Assembly: GCA_002457055.1 (NCBI GenBank)
Contig: NTKT01000001.1
Span: 62,001 to 126,000 of the forward strand
Origin: Rhodobacteraceae bacterium MED-G08
Lineage (GTDB): Bacteria; Pseudomonadota; Alphaproteobacteria; Rhodobacterales; Rhodobacteraceae
Length of the DNA: 64,000 bases
Direction: 5' to 3'
Positions within the stretch are counted from its first letter, which is position 1. Every line of letters starts with the position of its first letter. Below, piece by piece: positions 10,146 through 19,174 of this stretch. The notes beneath the pieces were generated by a model. The model was not told the DNA's origin and searched no databases. It was given only the letters and a program-made list of their open reading frames with translations. Made by a program: the position numbers and the translations under genes.

Positions 10146-10531
10146 ATCTCAGTAAAAAAGTCATTGCTGAATGAACCGGGTAAAAGGTCCCTTACCGAAG
10201 TGGTCTTTTCCTTTCCACTTATTGTGGCCATTGTTACGGGAACATCTGGCTTAGAAAATTCTGCCAGTTTTTGGCGACAGCCACCACATGGGGGAACGGG
10301 TTCTTTGCAATCAGCTATTACATAAACCTCTGCTATTTCCCTTTGACCAGTAGCACACATCGCTGCAATAGCTGCTGCTTCCGCACATGTCCCTTCCGGA
10401 TATGCAGCATTTTCGACATTAACTCCTGAAAATATTGATCCATCAATAGTTTTAATTGCCACTCCAACCTTAAACTTCGAATATGGAGCGTAAGCATTTG
10501 ACCAAACACTCCTTGCTATATCTTTCAGCAT
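10142..10531 (-). CDS. cdd: Cytidine deaminase
   Basis: Tetramer-type small cytidine deaminase (129 residues from the chosen start). Zinc-binding motifs are visible: N-V-E-N-A-A-Y then CAEAAAI (catalytic Cys/Glu) and PCGGCRQKLAEF (two Cys). I chose the ATG at 10531 because GGGGGTAG sits about 7 bases upstream; a GTG at 10555 would add eight residues covering that ribosome site. First gene of the salvage operon, feeding uridine/deoxyuridine to DeoA. Confidence 0.94.
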   Translation of the reverse strand: MLKDIARSVWSNAYAPYSKFKVGVAIKTIDGSIFSGVNVENAAYPEGTCAEAAAIAAMCATGQREIAEVYVIADCKEPVPPCGGCRQKLAEFSKPDVPVTMATISGKEKTTSVRDLLPGSFSNDFFTEI

Positions 10532-10835
10532 AAAACTACCCCCATAAGCCGGCACGTATAACCTTTATCGACTTTATAAGATTTGACAAGAAAGCTTTGT
10601 GGAAACAGCATATATACGAAAGTAATAAAATTAGTTTAATATTAAACTATATTTATAGAAATTAATTCCCACGGCTTATTTTCTTTGCAAAATAAAATAT
10701 TATGGGGTGTGGCTTCATCAAAAGTTGTTTCTCCGATTAATTACGTCGCGTGGTAGTTTGATTGGACATATTGAGGGTTTTAAATAACTTTTATAGTGTC
10801 TGTTATCGTCTTGTTGCAAAAGATTGCGTTTAAAA
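10532..10835. promoter_or_regulatory. Divergent intergenic region upstream of the cdd-deo operon and NUDIX gene
   Basis: About 300 bases with no gene. It holds a perfect 18-bp palindrome at 10632-10649 (listed separately) and a possible rightward promoter, TTGAGG (10771-10776) and TATAGT (10793-10798) with a 16-base spacer. Otherwise very AT-rich with nothing I recognise. Confidence 0.35.
10632..10649. promoter_or_regulatory. Perfect 18-bp palindrome, candidate operator of the nucleoside operon
   Basis: TAGTTTAAT-ATTAAACTA with no spacer, about 100 bases upstream of the cdd start. The position and symmetry fit a repressor site for the salvage operon, but no regulator gene is adjacent and the low complexity of the sequence makes chance possible. 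Confidence 0.4.
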
Positions 10836-11516
10836 ATGGTTAAAAATTTAAAAATTAAAGACGCGGCCTCTGTAATATTAATCCGCAATAGTAAATCAAG
10901 TCCATCTGTTCTTATGGGACAGAGGGGCAAAAATGCTAGCTTTATGCCTAACAAATTTGTCTTTCCAGGAGGAGCCGTTGAAAAAAATGACTTTCAGGTA
11001 AATTCTTTCAAACAACTAAACCCTAAATGTAGTGCCAGGATGGCTTATCAGTGTAACGAGGGTTTAGTTTTTGCACTTAGTGTTGCAGCAATTCGAGAGC
11101 TTTTTGAGGAAACAGGAATTATAGTAGGTCATAAAAAAGAATGGACTGGGGTAGTTCCGCCAGAATGGAAGCCGTTTGCAAACTTAGGGTTTGTCCCCGA
11201 TGCATCTAACTTCAAATTTGTATTCCGAGCAATTACTCCACCTGGACGCCCACGACGCTTCGACGCTCGATTTTTGTATCTTGATGCAGATACCCTTTCC
11301 GAAGAAACCAATCTAGATGATTTTTCGAGCGCTTCCAACGAACTGACTCATTTACAGTGGATACCCATTAAAGAAGTAAGGAAATTTGATTTGCCGTTTA
11401 TTACAGAAGTTGTATTTGCCGAGGTAATTTCAAATTTAAGTAAGAATATGGATATCGAAAGAGTACCATTTTTTCAAAATTGTGACGGTATGAGTGAATT
11501 TTCTTACATTAGCTAA
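10836..11516 (+). CDS. NUDIX hydrolase (NUDT19-like)
   Basis: 226 residues from the ATG at 10836; a TTG at 10824 would add four residues. Hydrolyses a nucleoside diphosphate linked to another moiety. The split NUDIX box is visible: VFPGGAVE near residue 45, then AAIRELFEETGI near 90, with a long insert between GG and REL as in NUDT19/CoA-diphosphatase-like members. FMPNKFVFPGG upstream is characteristic of this alphaproteobacterial subfamily. Substrate unknown, possibly CoA or ADP-ribose derivatives. Confidence 0.85.
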   Translation: MVKNLKIKDAASVILIRNSKSSPSVLMGQRGKNASFMPNKFVFPGGAVEKNDFQVNSFKQLNPKCSARMAYQCNEGLVFALSVAAIRELFEETGIIVGHKKEWTGVVPPEWKPFANLGFVPDASNFKFVFRAITPPGRPRRFDARFLYLDADTLSEETNLDDFSSASNELTHLQWIPIKEVRKFDLPFITEVVFAEVISNLSKNMDIERVPFFQNCDGMSEFSYIS

Positions 11517-11517
11517 C

Positions 11518-12414
11518 TTAAGATAATGCAATCACTGCTAGAACGCTTAGCATAATTGTAAAAATACCAACTAGTTCCCTAAAGGTTATCTTCTCTTTGA
11601 ATAAAACGGTACTGGCTAGAATTGAAAATAGTAATTCTATTTGACCTACGGCTTTTACCAAAGCTGCATTTACTAGCGAAAACGCCCAGAACCAAAAGAA
11701 CGAACCTACTAAAGAGGTAAGCCCAACCCAAACTGCAATATTGCGTGCTTTCCAAACAACAATCAGCTCACGGCGATTAAAAATTAGCAGCCATCCGCCC
11801 ATAATAATTACTTGAAACACTAAGACACATGTTAAGGTCAAAATTGCTCTATTAATTGAATTTTCATCTAATACAGAAAGGGTAGAAGCACGATAATATA
11901 CACCAGAAATTGCAAATAAAAAACCTGACAGAAGACCCAGCAGAACGGACCGGTTGAATATCCCATACTTAAAAAAGCTTGTTTGATAGGCCTCTTTTGA
12001 CAGAAGAATTAATCCTACAAATCCAACACAAATCGCATAAAACGCAGTAGTTGATACTTTTTCGCCCAGCACGATAAATGAAACCAGGGCAATTTGCAGA
12101 GTTTCTGTTTTTTTGAAAGCCATGCCAACTGCAAAGTTGCGTTGCTTAAAAAGTGCTATTACGCAAAGTGTGGCAAATATTTGAGAAATTCCCCCAATCA
12201 CACAAAAAATAAAAAAATTCTTATTTACGGTTGGATAGCCAAAATAACCAAACCATATTGGGGCGATAACCAAGAGGACTGGAGCAGAATATATAAATCT
12301 TGAAAAGGTTGCTCCATCGACACCCAGCCCTGTATCACTTAAAAATTTTTGGAGAACAAACCGTAGCGTTTGGAAAATCGCGGCACCAAGTGAGAGAAGG
12401 ACCCATATTTCCAT
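11518..12414 (-). CDS. DMT superfamily (EamA) transporter
   Basis: 298 residues, almost entirely hydrophobic, with two EamA repeats of about five helices each (repeat one to ~140, repeat two from ~150). The conserved end of the second repeat reads LVKAVGQIELLFSILASTVLFKE. Inner-membrane exporter of metabolites or amino acids; substrate not deducible. Its stop lies one base past the end of the NUDIX gene, in convergent orientation. Confidence 0.85.
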   Translation of the reverse strand: MEIWVLLSLGAAIFQTLRFVLQKFLSDTGLGVDGATFSRFIYSAPVLLVIAPIWFGYFGYPTVNKNFFIFCVIGGISQIFATLCVIALFKQRNFAVGMAFKKTETLQIALVSFIVLGEKVSTTAFYAICVGFVGLILLSKEAYQTSFFKYGIFNRSVLLGLLSGFLFAISGVYYRASTLSVLDENSINRAILTLTCVLVFQVIIMGGWLLIFNRRELIVVWKARNIAVWVGLTSLVGSFFWFWAFSLVNAALVKAVGQIELLFSILASTVLFKEKITFRELVGIFTIMLSVLAVIALS

Positions 12415-12457
12415 TATCTACAATTACCAATATTCAATTTTTCAGAATACCAAATAT

Positions 12458-13504
12458 CTAGTACGGCATTGGATTAAGTTTGTGAGTTTCATTTATCAGA
12501 TCTAAACATTCATCATTTAAATCAATGTCTAATGATTCTAAAATGACTGGCAACTGATCGACTGACGTTGCTCCAAAAATGGAAGAGCACATAAATGGTC
12601 TCGTCCTGCACCAAGCTAATGCAAGATGTATAGGTTGAATTCCAAACTTTTCTGCTATGCTCAAGTATGACCTAACTGCGACTTCTGATCTAGTATTGTC
12701 TCTTCCACTTAAATCATTATTTATTAACTTCCGTGAATTTTTTGGTACGTTGCCGTCCAAATATTTACCTGTTAACAGACCAGCTGCTAAGGGCGAAAAA
12801 GCCATTAGACCAACTCCCTCGTTAACGCTTAATTCAGCTAAATCAGTATCGTATAATCTGCATAATAACGAGTATTCATTTTGGATAGTCGCGACTCTGG
12901 GTAAATTATGTTGCTCTGACAGTTTTAACCAATTAGCAGTTCCCCAGGCGCTTTCATTTGACAAGCCAAAATGTCTGATATTTCCTTTTTTTACTTGATC
13001 TTGAAGGGTAACGAGGCATTCATACATATTTTCTAATGTGCTTTTTTTGTCTTGCTTAGATGGATCATATTTCCAGTTTTGGCGAAACATATATGAGCCT
13101 CGATTTGGCCAGTGGAACTGATATAAATCAATATAGTCAGTTTTAAGCCTTTTGAGACTACCTTCTACGGCATCCTGAATGGTGTCTTTGGTGATTGGCG
13201 CACCATTTCTAACATGCGAGAGACCTTTTCCCGAATGTTTAGTGGCTAATATAAAATTTGACCTCTGGCTCTTGTTTGCGGATATCCATCGACCAATTAT
13301 TTCTTCAGAGCGCCCAACGGTTTCAGCCGAAATTGGATTTACTGGATACATTTCAGCCGTATCGATGAAATTTATATTATTTGATAAGCATAAATCAATT
13401 TGCTGGTGAGCATCAGCTTCAGATGTTTGTGTGCCATAAGTCATGGTACCTAAACATAATTCAGAAACTTTTAACCCCGTTTGCCCTAAATCAAACATCC
13501 TCAT
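12458..13504 (-). CDS. Aldo/keto reductase (Tas-like)
   Basis: 348 residues, NADPH-dependent (alpha/beta)8 oxidoreductase. The LGLGT-equivalent is LCLGTMTYG; the catalytic tetrad shows as D-T-A-E-M-Y (Asp, Tyr), the Lys in ATKHSG and His in YQFHWP. The early TYGTQTSEADAHQQID stretch and overall length match the Tas subgroup. Divergent from the ImuA-like gene; the physiological substrate is unknown. Confidence 0.87.
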   Translation of the reverse strand: MRMFDLGQTGLKVSELCLGTMTYGTQTSEADAHQQIDLCLSNNINFIDTAEMYPVNPISAETVGRSEEIIGRWISANKSQRSNFILATKHSGKGLSHVRNGAPITKDTIQDAVEGSLKRLKTDYIDLYQFHWPNRGSYMFRQNWKYDPSKQDKKSTLENMYECLVTLQDQVKKGNIRHFGLSNESAWGTANWLKLSEQHNLPRVATIQNEYSLLCRLYDTDLAELSVNEGVGLMAFSPLAAGLLTGKYLDGNVPKNSRKLINNDLSGRDNTRSEVAVRSYLSIAEKFGIQPIHLALAWCRTRPFMCSSIFGATSVDQLPVILESLDIDLNDECLDLINETHKLNPMPY

Positions 13505-13571
13505 AATGATTTCTCCCGGTAAGTATCAAATTTAAGTCCTAGACAAAATATTGTTAAACACAAGAAACTAT

Positions 13572-13600
13572 TTGAGAACAAAACAAGAACATGATATTTT
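13572..13600 (+). promoter_or_regulatory. Promoter with alphaproteobacterial LexA (SOS) box
   Basis: GAAC-AAAACAA-GAAC at 13576-13590 is, on the other strand, GTTC-N7-GTTC, the direct-repeat LexA site known from alphaproteobacteria such as Rhodobacter. It fills the spacer of a plausible promoter, TTGAGA (13572-13577) N17 TATTTT (13595-13600). This is the expected layout for SOS repression of the ImuA-like gene that follows. Confidence 0.6.
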
Positions 13601-14202
13601 TGCTTATGAACCTGAGTCTTTTGATAAACGGCAGCACAACAAGCCAACCTAAAATTCCATTTTATGAAAATATAGGACTGGAACATGGACGCGTACATGA
13701 ATGCTATGGGCCAGCTAAATTATTTTTTCCATTCCTCTTAGCTCAAAGGTGCAAAGGCCCGATATTATGGATTTGTCCTTCATACTCTAAGCATACGATT
13801 AACCCAAATGGAGTCTCAAAGTGGGTTAACCCACATCGATTTATATTTATTAATTCACCATCTTTTAAGAACACACTGTGGTGCATAGAAGAAAGTCTCA
13901 GAATTGGCACACCACCACTAATCATAGCAGAGCTAGAACAGATCCCCACCCTCACACAAATTAGGCGTATGCACTTGGCAGCTAAAAGTTGTAAATCAAC
14001 AAAGGTTGCCCCATTGCCATTGATACTAACACCAAAGGATGGAGGTGCATTAGGTGTTGAAACACGCTGGTGTATTAGATCTAATCATACAAACACACCA
14101 TATCAATGGAAAATAGATTTGACGCGCGCACGCTTAGTGCCAGAGAAAAAATTCTTACTAACAGAAATTAAAAACCAACTTGAAATATCATTAGCTCCAT
14201 GA
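13591..14202 (+). CDS. ImuA-like SOS mutagenesis protein (RecA-related)
   Basis: Up to 203 residues. Resembles the short ImuA-family proteins of Rhodobacteraceae, recognised from HECYGPAK, GPILWICPSYS, LWCIEESLRIG, RRMHLAAK and the C-terminal TPKDGGALGVETRW segment. ImuA proteins assist ImuB/DnaE2 translesion synthesis. No imuB or dnaE2 lies next to it. The overlapping LexA-type promoter suggests transcription starts near 13607, so the ATG at 13591 is probably too early; 13606 (leaderless) or a later codon is more likely. The family is assigned from memory of homologues, not a search. Confidence 0.68.
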   Translation: MIFLLMNLSLLINGSTTSQPKIPFYENIGLEHGRVHECYGPAKLFFPFLLAQRCKGPILWICPSYSKHTINPNGVSKWVNPHRFIFINSPSFKNTLWCIEESLRIGTPPLIIAELEQIPTLTQIRRMHLAAKSCKSTKVAPLPLILTPKDGGALGVETRWCIRSNHTNTPYQWKIDLTRARLVPEKKFLLTEIKNQLEISLAP

Positions 14203-14264
14203 AAAGAACGGATATATAACGTTCTGCATCGCCCTCACAAAAGAAGACAACGAAAAATGAGTTA

Positions 14265-15491
14265 ATGAGACTAATTATTTCTTTTGCCGCTCTTTATCTC
14301 TCTGTTGTTCTGCTACAGCTTTCAAACGGTGGCGTTGGTCCGTTGGATGCACTTTCCGGACTAAAGTTGAACTTTACCACCGACCAAATTGGCTTGTTAG
14401 GTTCTGCTCATTTTATTGGCTTTTTCATAGGATGCTGGTGGGCGCCCCGTCTAATGGGTAATGTTGGCCACTCGAGAGCATTTGCGGCCTTCACTGCGAC
14501 CGGCGCAATCGCACTGTTAGCACACATGATAATAATAGATCCCTATGCATGGGCTATAATGCGGATAGGGTCTGGGTTCTGTGTTGCAGGTTGTTACACA
14601 ATAATAGAATCGTGGCTTCAATCAAAAGTAACAAACGAAACTCGCGGAAGAACTATGGGTAGCTACAGGGTTGTAGACATGGGAGCATCCTTAATGTCTC
14701 AGTTGATAATAGGAATTTTAGAACCCGCTAGCTACGTATCTTATAACCTTCTCGCATTATTATGTTGCGCGACATTAATACCTTTGACCCTAACTAGGGT
14801 AGCCCAGCCAGAAACACCTCAGGCTCCAAGACTTAGGCCCATGCTGGCAATTAGCCGATCACCGCTCGCTGCAGTTGGTGTGGTAGTCGCTGCCCTGTCT
14901 GGAGCCTCCTTTCGAATGACAGGTCCTATTTTTGGTCAACAGGTAGGACTTGAGATTACTGCTATTGCCTACTTTTTAGCGTCCTTTGTTCTCGGCGGAG
15001 CAATTGCTCAATACCCGATTGGATATATCGCAGACAAAATAGACCGCCGTTGGGTACTTATTTGGCTATCATTTGCTGCGATAATAAGTTGCGCCGTAAC
15101 TGCCAATATTACGACAACTAATATTTACACTCTTATGATTACAGCTGGCCTATTCGGGTTTACCACGTTTCCTATCTTTTCGGTGGCGGCTGCTCATGCT
15201 CATGACTTTGCTAATGATTATGAGCGAGTTGAGCTTTCGGCAGCCCTAATGTTCTTTTACGCGGTAGGCGCAATTGCAGCACCCTACACAGCCTCCGTCC
15301 TGATGGGTACATTTGGACCTGCAGCTTTATTTTACTTAATAGCTGTAGGACATTTAGGTTTAGTTATTTTTGGGTTTTACAGAATGCTCTCAAGACCATC
15401 TGTGGAGGAAAAAACGGACTATATTTATTCACCGCGGACATCATTTTTAATCGGCAGACTCTTGAAATCGACTAATAAAGATAAAAAATAG
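14265..15491 (+). CDS. MFS transporter (YcaD-like)
   Basis: 408 residues, about twelve hydrophobic helices. Typical major facilitator features: the N-terminal GLLGSAHFIGFFIGCWWAPRLM segment, loop motif in GHSRAF, and the mid-protein YIADKIDRRWVL (motif A of the second half). The N-terminal pattern fits the YcaD/CynX-type branch. Substrate unknown. A start-stop ATGAGTTAA precedes and overlaps the ATG (TAATG), probably by chance. Confidence 0.83.
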   Translation: MRLIISFAALYLSVVLLQLSNGGVGPLDALSGLKLNFTTDQIGLLGSAHFIGFFIGCWWAPRLMGNVGHSRAFAAFTATGAIALLAHMIIIDPYAWAIMRIGSGFCVAGCYTIIESWLQSKVTNETRGRTMGSYRVVDMGASLMSQLIIGILEPASYVSYNLLALLCCATLIPLTLTRVAQPETPQAPRLRPMLAISRSPLAAVGVVVAALSGASFRMTGPIFGQQVGLEITAIAYFLASFVLGGAIAQYPIGYIADKIDRRWVLIWLSFAAIISCAVTANITTTNIYTLMITAGLFGFTTFPIFSVAAAHAHDFANDYERVELSAALMFFYAVGAIAAPYTASVLMGTFGPAALFYLIAVGHLGLVIFGFYRMLSRPSVEEKTDYIYSPRTSFLIGRLLKSTNKDKK

Positions 15492-15605
15492 TGTTCCATT
15501 AACCCAAAAAATTGATGCAAGGTCATTTACGATAAAGTTAATTAGCTATGTCCCTTCCAAATTTCATCGACATAAGCTAAACGGTTGTAAAACAACAGGC
15601 TTACT

Positions 15606-17315
15606 ATGCAGCGGCACCTTATAACTTCAGCAATACCCTATATTAATGGCGTAAAGCATCTTGGAAATCTAATTGGCAGCCAGCTTCCCGCTGATTTATA
15701 TGCTAGGTATCAGCGAGGACGCGGTAATGAAGTCTTATTTCTATGTGCAACAGATGAACATGGAACCCCTGCAGAGCTGGCAGCAGCTAAGGCTAACCAA
15801 GACATATCAGAATATTGTGAGGAAATGCACGCAGTTCAAGCGCAATTAGCAGATGGATTCCGCCTTTCTTTCGATCACTTCGGAAGGTCTTCAAGCCTAG
15901 AAAACCATAAGTTAACTCAGCACTTCGCGGGTCAATTAGAAGCAGCAGGTTTAATTAAAGAAGTTATAGAAACGCAAATTTATTCTCATGTTGACAGAAG
16001 ATACTTACCAGACCGTTATATCGAGGGAACCTGCCCTGCGTGTGGATTTGAAGATGCTAGAGGCGATCAATGTGACAGTTGCACGAAGCAGTTAGATCCT
16101 ACAGATCTTATAAACCCGCGCTCCTCAATCTCGGGGGCAACAGAACTGGAGCAACGAGAAACTAAGCATTTGTATCTTTGCCAATCCAATATGAAAGATA
16201 ACTTGGAAAACTGGATTGACAGTAAGACGGATTGGCCCGTTCTCACAACATCTATTGCGAAGAAATGGCTAAATGATGGTGATGGGTTGCAGGATCGTGG
16301 AATTACAAGAGACCTAGACTGGGGCATTCCCGTTAAAAAAGGTAACAGTCCTTGGCCTGGAATGGAAGACAAGGTATTTTATGTCTGGTTTGATGCTCCA
16401 ATTGAGTACATCGCATGTGCGCAGGAATGGGTGAATGCGGGTAAAGGGAACAACTGGGAAAAGTGGTGGCGCACTGATAAAGGTGCTGATGACGTTGTCT
16501 ATACCCAATTCATGGGAAAAGATAACGTACCTTTTCATACTCTTTCTTTCCCTGCCACTATTTTGGGCTCAGGAGAACCTTGGAAGCTAGTAGACTATAT
16601 AAAATCCTTTAACTATTTAAATTATGACGGCGGTCAATTTTCCACTTCGAGAGGGCGAGGTGTTTTCATGGACGATGCTCTCCACATTCTTCCAGCGGAT
16701 TATTGGCGCTGGTGGCTGCTGAGCCATGCTCCTGAAAGTTCTGACTCTGAATTTACATGGGATAATTTTCAAAGTAGCGTAAACAAAGATCTGGCAGATG
16801 TTCTAGGCAATTTTGTAAGCAGAGTAACCAAATTTTGCCGGTCTAAATTTGGTGAAGAAATACCAGCCGGTGGAGACTATGGTCAGGCCGAAAATAGTCT
16901 GATTGATAGCTTAGCAAGCCAAGTAAAAAGTTACGAAAAATATATGGAAAAAATAGAAATTCGCAAAGCTGCATCTGAGCTTCGCGCAATCTGGGCTTTA
17001 GGAAACGAATATTTGCAATCATCGGCACCATGGTCTGTATATAAAGAGGATGAAGGCAAAGCCGCTGCGCAAATTAGACTAGCGCTTAACTTAATTCGAA
17101 TTTATGCGATTTTATCTCAACCGTTTATTCCGACTACATCAGAAAAACTTATGTTGGCAATGGACTGTAATGACTGGAGCTGGCCCGAAAAAGTACTTGA
17201 GGCCGCCAATACTTTGATCGCAGGTTCTAAATTTACAGTTCCAGAGGTGTTATTCCAAAAAATAAGTGATGAGGAGTGTGAAAACTGGCGCTCTCAATTT
17301 TCGGGGACTCGCTGA
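15606..17315 (+). CDS. metG: Methionyl-tRNA synthetase
   Basis: 569 residues; charges tRNA-Met with methionine. The HIGH motif is HLGN at residues ~18-21 and a four-Cys zinc knuckle ([17 protein letters not shown]) is at ~143-159, placing it in the E. coli/archaeal zinc-containing class. The KMSKS loop reads [12 protein letters not shown], so both usual lysines are replaced; a KFSTS variant is known to me in related alphaproteobacteria. There is no C-terminal tRNA-binding EMAP-like domain. Anticodon-binding helices follow ~400. Confidence 0.95.
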   Translation: MQRHLITSAIPYINGVKHLGNLIGSQLPADLYARYQRGRGNEVLFLCATDEHGTPAELAAAKANQDISEYCEEMHAVQAQLADGFRLSFDHFGRSSSLENHKLTQHFAGQLEAAGLIKEVIETQIYSHVDRRYLPDRYIEGTCPACGFEDARGDQCDSCTKQLDPTDLINPRSSISGATELEQRETKHLYLCQSNMKDNLENWIDSKTDWPVLTTSIAKKWLNDGDGLQDRGITRDLDWGIPVKKGNSPWPGMEDKVFYVWFDAPIEYIACAQEWVNAGKGNNWEKWWRTDKGADDVVYTQFMGKDNVPFHTLSFPATILGSGEPWKLVDYIKSFNYLNYDGGQFSTSRGRGVFMDDALHILPADYWRWWLLSHAPESSDSEFTWDNFQSSVNKDLADVLGNFVSRVTKFCRSKFGEEIPAGGDYGQAENSLIDSLASQVKSYEKYMEKIEIRKAASELRAIWALGNEYLQSSAPWSVYKEDEGKAAAQIRLALNLIRIYAILSQPFIPTTSEKLMLAMDCNDWSWPEKVLEAANTLIAGSKFTVPEVLFQKISDEECENWRSQFSGTR

Positions 17316-17384
17316 GAAGGAGATTAAATTATCTTATTTTGTGCCCTCGGCAGGTATAATTCTATTATTAGGGTCTTCAGCTTT

Positions 17385-17750
17385 ATGATCTTAATATTAC
17401 TGATAATTTCTACTTTTATTCCGCAAGCAAAAGCTCTCGAATATTCCGTGCTTACCGGCATAATCTCCCACGTCAGAGACGGCGATACGATTGAGGTGGG
17501 GAATATCCCTGTCCGTATAGCGGCATTAGACTGCCCCGAAAATGATACAGCAGAAGGCCAGCGTGCTTCTAAATTTGCCTCGCAATTTAAGAATTCAAAG
17601 GTGATCTGTGAGTTAACTGGTGCAATGAGCTACAAAAGATTGGTGGGGTATTGTCGGATCAAGGAAACAGATTTTGCGACTACTATGATAAACAATACTA
17701 GCTGCAAAATATGGCCAAAATATGATGTATGGGGAAGGTATAGTGAATAG
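17385..17750 (+). CDS. Secreted thermonuclease-family (SNase-like) protein
   Basis: 121 residues with an N-terminal signal peptide (hydrophobic MILILLIISTFIP, likely cut after AKA at ~17). The mature part is a small staphylococcal-nuclease fold: HVRDGDTIEV, IPVRIAALDCPE (catalytic-loop Arg and Asp), EGQRASKFA and a terminal YDVWGRYS. Cys pairs suggest periplasmic disulfides. It is compact but matches short Rhodobacteraceae homologues, so probably intact. Role in extracellular DNA use is inference. Confidence 0.78.
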   Translation: MILILLIISTFIPQAKALEYSVLTGIISHVRDGDTIEVGNIPVRIAALDCPENDTAEGQRASKFASQFKNSKVICELTGAMSYKRLVGYCRIKETDFATTMINNTSCKIWPKYDVWGRYSE

Positions 17751-17776
17751 CCTACAACCAAAAAACTAATATGCTT

Positions 17777-19174
17777 TTAAGCGAGTGATGGAAGCCAAAG
17801 AACAATCGGAGGGAAAGCTATCAAAATAGCTATAGTAAAAGCATCAGCTATGAAAAAAGGTGTAACGCCTTTAAATACATCTTGAACACTTAAATCATCA
17901 CGCACTCCAGCAACAACAAAGCAATTCAATCCAATTGGTGGGGTGATCAAACAAAATTCGGCCATTTTCACCACCAGAATTCCAAACCATATTGCACACA
18001 TCGGCCCAGACATTCCAAAAGCACTATCAGTTGCGGAAACGTACTCGCCACCATTTAAGGCCATTACCGCAGGATAAACTACAGGCAAGGTTAGTAGCAA
18101 CATTCCAATAGCATCCATAAACATGCCAAGGATGGCGTAGCCGAGCAATATAAAGATTAGTATTAAAATTGGTGACATTTCCAAAGACGTAATCCACGTA
18201 GAAAATGCATCGGGCAACTCCGCAAAACCCAGAAATCTTACATATATCAATACACCCCATATTATGGTAAAAATCATTATGGTTAATTTTGCCGTTTCTA
18301 GCAAAGCCTCTTTAAGTTGCTTCAACCGCATTCCTCTGTACAAAGCCATTATAAAGACAATGAACGCTCCTATCGCCCCACCCTCCGTCGGTGTCCCCCA
18401 GGCGTCTCCAAATGGATTATAAACAAAGAAAATAATGATGATGACGACAGCTACAATTGGGAAGGCCGGAGGTAAACTTTCAATTCGTTCTTTCCAAGTA
18501 AAACCACTGACAGGAGGTCCAATATTTTTAAAAAAAACAGCCATCGACACAATTAAAGCACCATAGACAACAGCTGAAAATGCACCTGGAATAAACCCGG
18601 CTAGTAATAATTTTCCCACATCTTGTTCAACAATTATTGCATAAATAACAAGAATTGCAGACGGTGGAATTAATGAGGCCAGCGTACCGCCCGCAGCCAC
18701 TACACCAGCCGCGAACTGCTTATTGTAACCTATTTTGAGCATTTCAGGGATGGCAATTCTAGCGAATACAGCAGCCGTTGCAACTGATGCTCCCGAAACA
18801 GCCGCGAAACCTGCAGTCGCAAAAACCGTTGATACCGCTAAGCCTCCCGGCACCCAGGCAATCCAACGCTTAGCCGCCTCAAACAGGGCAGTTGTCAATT
18901 TTGCATAGTAAGCCAAATAGCCAATCAGAATAAATACAGGGATCAAACTAAGTACTTGTGCACTTACTTTGGAGTGTGGGGTCAGCCCAGCAATTTTGAC
19001 GCTGATTTGCAGTGCCTTCGCGAACCTATCTGGGTCATAATCAAACCCGTTCCAACGCAGCCAAACAAGTCCCAAAAAGCCTGCTAGACCAGCAGCAAAA
19101 GCTACTCGCATCCCTGCGAATACGAGAACCAGCATTCCGCCGCTCACCCATAGACCTATTGTAATATTTTCCAT
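17777..19174 (-). CDS. TRAP transporter large permease (DctM)
   Basis: 465 residues, highly hydrophobic, with the DctM pattern of repeated gating helices: AGFAAVSGASVATAA, GTLASLIPPSAILVIYA, PTEGGAIGAF and the C-terminal MAEFCLITPPIGLNCFVVAG. Sodium-driven import channel working with the DctP and DctQ proteins encoded upstream on the same strand. Its GTP/ATG-region start abuts the dctQ stop (one-base overlap). Confidence 0.93.
   Translation of the reverse strand: MENITIGLWVSGGMLVLVFAGMRVAFAAGLAGFLGLVWLRWNGFDYDPDRFAKALQISVKIAGLTPHSKVSAQVLSLIPVFILIGYLAYYAKLTTALFEAAKRWIAWVPGGLAVSTVFATAGFAAVSGASVATAAVFARIAIPEMLKIGYNKQFAAGVVAAGGTLASLIPPSAILVIYAIIVEQDVGKLLLAGFIPGAFSAVVYGALIVSMAVFFKNIGPPVSGFTWKERIESLPPAFPIVAVVIIIIFFVYNPFGDAWGTPTEGGAIGAFIVFIMALYRGMRLKQLKEALLETAKLTIMIFTIIWGVLIYVRFLGFAELPDAFSTWITSLEMSPILILIFILLGYAILGMFMDAIGMLLLTLPVVYPAVMALNGGEYVSATDSAFGMSGPMCAIWFGILVVKMAEFCLITPPIGLNCFVVAGVRDDLSVQDVFKGVTPFFIADAFTIAILIAFPPIVLWLPSLA

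Noticed and set aside
14257-14267. ATGAGTTAATG: start-stop minimal ORF just before the MFS gene
   Set aside because: Could act as a regulatory mini-ORF, but a nine-base ORF arises easily by chance and no ribosome site favours it.
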